NCBI GenBank assembly: GCA_050330195.1
Contig: JBHJOB010000020.1
Coordinates: 62,001 to 126,000, forward strand
Direction of reading: 5' to 3'
DNA: 64,000 nucleotides
From: JAHQVI01 sp050330195
GTDB taxonomy: Bacteria; Pseudomonadota; Alphaproteobacteria; Rhizobiales; Rhodomicrobiaceae
Below, in pieces: positions 62,901 through 64,000 of the stretch. The notes beneath the pieces were generated by a model that had not been told where the DNA came from, did no database searches, and saw only the letters and a list, made by a program, of their open reading frames with translations. Position 1 is the stretch's first letter. Each line of letters begins with the position of its first letter. The position numbers were made by a program, and so were the translations under genes.

Positions 62901-63139
62901 ATTTCATCCGGCACCGCAGGGCCGAAGGCGCACCGCTTCGTCAGGCGCTCCTGGAAGCCGGTTCGATCCGCTTCAAGCCGATCATGCTGACGGCGCTAGC
63001 CGCGATGATCGGCGCTGCCGTGATACTGTTCGACCCGATTTTCCAGGGGCTGGCGATTTCGCTGCTGTTCGGCCTGGCGTCTTCAACGCTGCTGACGGTG
63101 CTGGTCATTCCGGCGATCTATATCGTGCTGCGGGATTGA
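59933..63139 (+). CDS. RND efflux transporter (AcrB/HAE1-like)
   Basis: The 1068-residue inner-membrane pump has twelve membrane helices and two large periplasmic loops. The proton-relay Asp pair is in FAIGILVDDAIVIIENIARH (helix 4). It is of the hydrophobe/amphiphile type; the substrate is unknown. It is coupled to the adaptor by an ATGA overlap. No outer-membrane protein gene follows. Confidence 0.95.
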   Translation: MNDHPRLGISGQLTRAFIDSPLTPLMLLAAFALGLVALLALPREEEPQISVPMVDISVRADGLKAEDAVKLVTEPLETIVKAINGVEHVYSNTEDDRVLVTARFLVGTNADDAILRVHEKIRANMDRIPLGIPEPLIVGRGIDDVAIVTLTLAPKQEAAARYRDNALFHMAEDLLVEMARLDDIGLSYIVGGRPDQIRIEPDPERLSLYGITLAQLTGKVREANRSFLAGRIRNENQSVAVVSGQTLQGVPDIGLLLITSRDGRPVYVRDVATVVVGAKQLERRAWHFRKDGDGGLDRVPAVTIALAKRAGANAVDIAEAITTRLAELHGSLIPDDVEAIVTRNYGETANEKANELLFHLGLATVSIVLLVTLAIGWREGAVVLIVIPTTILLTLFASYVMGYTINRVSLFALIFAIGILVDDAIVIIENIARHWAMADERTRTQAAIEAVAEVGNPTIVATLTVVAALLPMLFVSGLMGPYMAPIPANASAAMILSFFVAVMITPWLMMRFGRANGHSEHGAQAGEMGGVLGRAYRAVAQPVLKSRLTSWIFLLAVGFATLLSLSLFATRSVTVKLLPFDNKSELQVVLDLPRGSTLETTDRVLADAAARLHSLPELSSIQAYAGTAAPFNFNGLVRHSYLRAEPQQGDLQINLTAKDERERASHDIALDVRERLKDMDLPTRASLKVVEIPPGPPVLATLLAEIYGPDAETRREVARQVREIFRQAPFIVDDDDSFGVPAPRLRIAIDQDNLEFHKVAQSDVYDTIQAQLGGVAVGYSHRGGGRHPVEIAVQMPKSALSLSARLLSTPVPANALPGERGIVELGDLVSIKMEEASYPIFRRNGYPAEMVMAELAGTYEAPLYGMLAVADAIEARDWGSVPKPEIRLHGQPSDETRPVLLWDGEWEVTYVTFRDMGAAFAVALLGIYILVVAQFGSFKLPLVVLTPIPLTLIGIMIGHWLFSAPFSATSMIGFIALAGIIVRNSILLIDFIRHRRAEGAPLRQALLEAGSIRFKPIMLTALAAMIGAAVILFDPIFQGLAISLLFGLASSTLLTVLVIPAIYIVLRD

Positions 63140-63234
63140 AGACAGACAGAATGACTTCAGGCGGGGCGATCCGTCAGCCGTGAATTCTGACGGATCGACT
63201 TTGATGACCTTTGCAATGCGTCCTCGGTTGAACG

Positions 63235-63774
63235 TCAGGTGATCTGGCCGCCGGTCTTGATCGCAATCTTCTTCTCGCGCTCGATCGCGTCGCTCGTCTT
63301 CGGCAGGGTTATCGCCAGAACGCCATTATTGTAGGAGGCTTCGATCTGATCGGTGTCGACGCCGGCGGGTACGGTGAAGGATCGCTGGAACGAACCGAAG
63401 CGGCGCTCTGAGAGGTGATAATTCTCCTTCGTTTCCTCCTTCTCCTCCTTTTTCTCGCCCTTGATCGTCAGCATCCCATTGGCGATTTTCACCTCGACAC
63501 TTTCGGCGTCCATGCCCGGAAGTTCCGCCTTGATCTCGTAATGCGCGTCCTTTTCAACGACATCCACGACCGGCGCAATGGCCCAGTCTCTGTCGAACCT
63601 GCTAGCGACCGAGCGGCCGAGGTAGGATTGCGCGAAGTTGTTTCTCAAAGCATCGAACGCCCTGTCAAAATCCGAGAACAAGCTGTCGAGCGGCGTTCTT
63701 TCCCGAAAGACATCCGGGGTGTTCTTTCTGTCCTTCCCAGCTTCCGCCGGGGTTTTTGAGGATGTATCGTTCAT
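63235..63774 (-). CDS. Hsp20/alpha-crystallin-family small heat-shock protein
   Basis: A 179-residue small heat-shock protein: alpha-crystallin domain about 72-170 (VEKDAHYEIKAELPGMDAES, GMLTIKGEKKEEKEE, LSERRFGSFQRSFTVPAGVD, NGVLAITLPK) and an N-terminal arm of 70 residues. It prevents aggregation of unfolded proteins. A CTTGAA at 63844-63839 (minus) also resembles a sigma-32 -35. An FNR/FixK box lies upstream (63853-63866). Confidence 0.93.
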   Translation of the reverse strand: MNDTSSKTPAEAGKDRKNTPDVFRERTPLDSLFSDFDRAFDALRNNFAQSYLGRSVASRFDRDWAIAPVVDVVEKDAHYEIKAELPGMDAESVEVKIANGMLTIKGEKKEEKEETKENYHLSERRFGSFQRSFTVPAGVDTDQIEASYNNGVLAITLPKTSDAIEREKKIAIKTGGQIT

Positions 63775-63825
63775 CGCAAACTCTCCGATAAAAGCATTGT
63801 CGAACTGGATTCGAAGATCTGGAAA

Positions 63826-63866
63826 GATATAGTCCTCTTTTCAAGAGGTTCTTTGACCTGCATCAA
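63826..63866 (-). promoter_or_regulatory. FNR/FixK-dependent promoter of hsp20
   Basis: TTGAC-CTGC-ATCAA (63853-63866), of the TTGA-N6-TCAA form used by FNR/FixK, with a -10-like TATATC (63831-63826, minus strand). The box centre is 31 bases from the -10 centre, at about -40.5 to -41.5 from the inferred start. Confidence 0.75.
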
Positions 63867-64000
63867 TCAGCACGGCATGTATCATCGTAGATTGAGTTTT
63901 CGTCTGCCGACGATGGCTTGATCTGCCGCAATGAAATAGTGGCGGCGGCGGTCAAGATTGTTTGCAAGGCAGTTAACAGGACATCAACCACACGCCGGCT
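63867..64000. other. Window end, no gene recognised
   Basis: About 134 bases of non-coding sequence beyond the hsp20 promoter region. No gene or RNA motif was recognised. Confidence 0.4.

Overview
The window is a GC-rich chromosomal segment of an alphaproteobacterium, most likely of the order Hyphomicrobiales (rhizobia/Brucella relatives); I do not assign a genus. The signs are the gene orders rplM-rpsI-argC, hrcA-grpE and comF next to an NDUFAF5-type methyltransferase, a MaeB malic enzyme fused to a phosphotransacetylase-like domain, Mur-type manganese operators, EcfG-type (GGAAC...GTT) promoters and FNR/FixK boxes. I saw no rRNA, tRNA, CRISPR array, transposase, integrase or prophage module. 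It is mostly core and adaptive metabolism with a few single accessory genes.

Layout. 1-1.9 kb: a TetR regulator with an RND efflux adaptor and the first bases of its pump (minus strand). 1.97-4.9 kb: a GbsR-type regulator with a short-Q-loop (CIO-like) cytochrome bd oxidase. 5.0-8.7 kb: a small conserved protein, malic enzyme and ComF. 8.7-12.1 kb: the NDUFAF5-type methyltransferase and a class A penicillin-binding protein. 12.2-15.8 kb: a TetR regulator, then a TPP riboswitch controlling a GNAT acetyltransferase and thiC. 15.9-16.5 kb: an AT-richer SieB-like membrane protein. 16.5-19.9 kb: a very large TPR / O-GlcNAc-transferase-like / methyltransferase fusion. 20.6-23.3 kb: hrcA, a grpE with a long C-terminal tail, and a cold-shock protein. 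23.8-26.0 kb: an SLC13-type transporter and a small exported protein. 26.0-30.1 kb: a SitABCD-type manganese ABC transporter behind two Mur-like boxes. 30.2-30.8 kb: an orphan transcription unit with an exact EcfG-consensus promoter, a 48-codon ORF and a terminator. 30.8-34.9 kb: an AAC(3)-family acetyltransferase coupled to a PfkB kinase, a P450 and a tyrosine-phosphatase-like protein. 35.2-40.1 kb: the three-gene operon for the osmolyte N-acetylglutaminylglutamine amide (NAGGN), with an EcfG-like promoter. 40.1-48.7 kb: a MarR-GNAT regulator, MetY, an alpha/beta hydrolase with its TetR regulator, an ArsR/SRPBCC pair, a CoA-binding protein, an EF-hand protein, an ECHDC3-like crotonase and a thioesterase. 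48.8-51.0 kb: rplM-rpsI-argC. 51.2-64 kb: a universal stress protein, exported proteins, an M28 peptidase, a YeeE/YedE pair, an RND efflux pair and Hsp20.

How the parts work together. The sequence suggests two stress circuits. One is EcfG-type general stress control of NAGGN synthesis and of the orphan small-protein unit. The other is an oxygen-responsive (FNR/FixK) set in the last 13 kb: TTGA-N6-TCAA boxes sit upstream of the universal stress gene, the RND operon and hsp20. For usp and hsp20, and approximately for the RND operon, the box lies about 41 bp upstream of the start site implied by the nearest -10-like hexamer. Several regulators also have clear palindromes over or beside their own start (TetR at 1.9 kb, GbsR at 4.9 kb, MarR-GNAT at 40.1 kb, TetR at 44.05 kb, ArsR at 44.2 kb).
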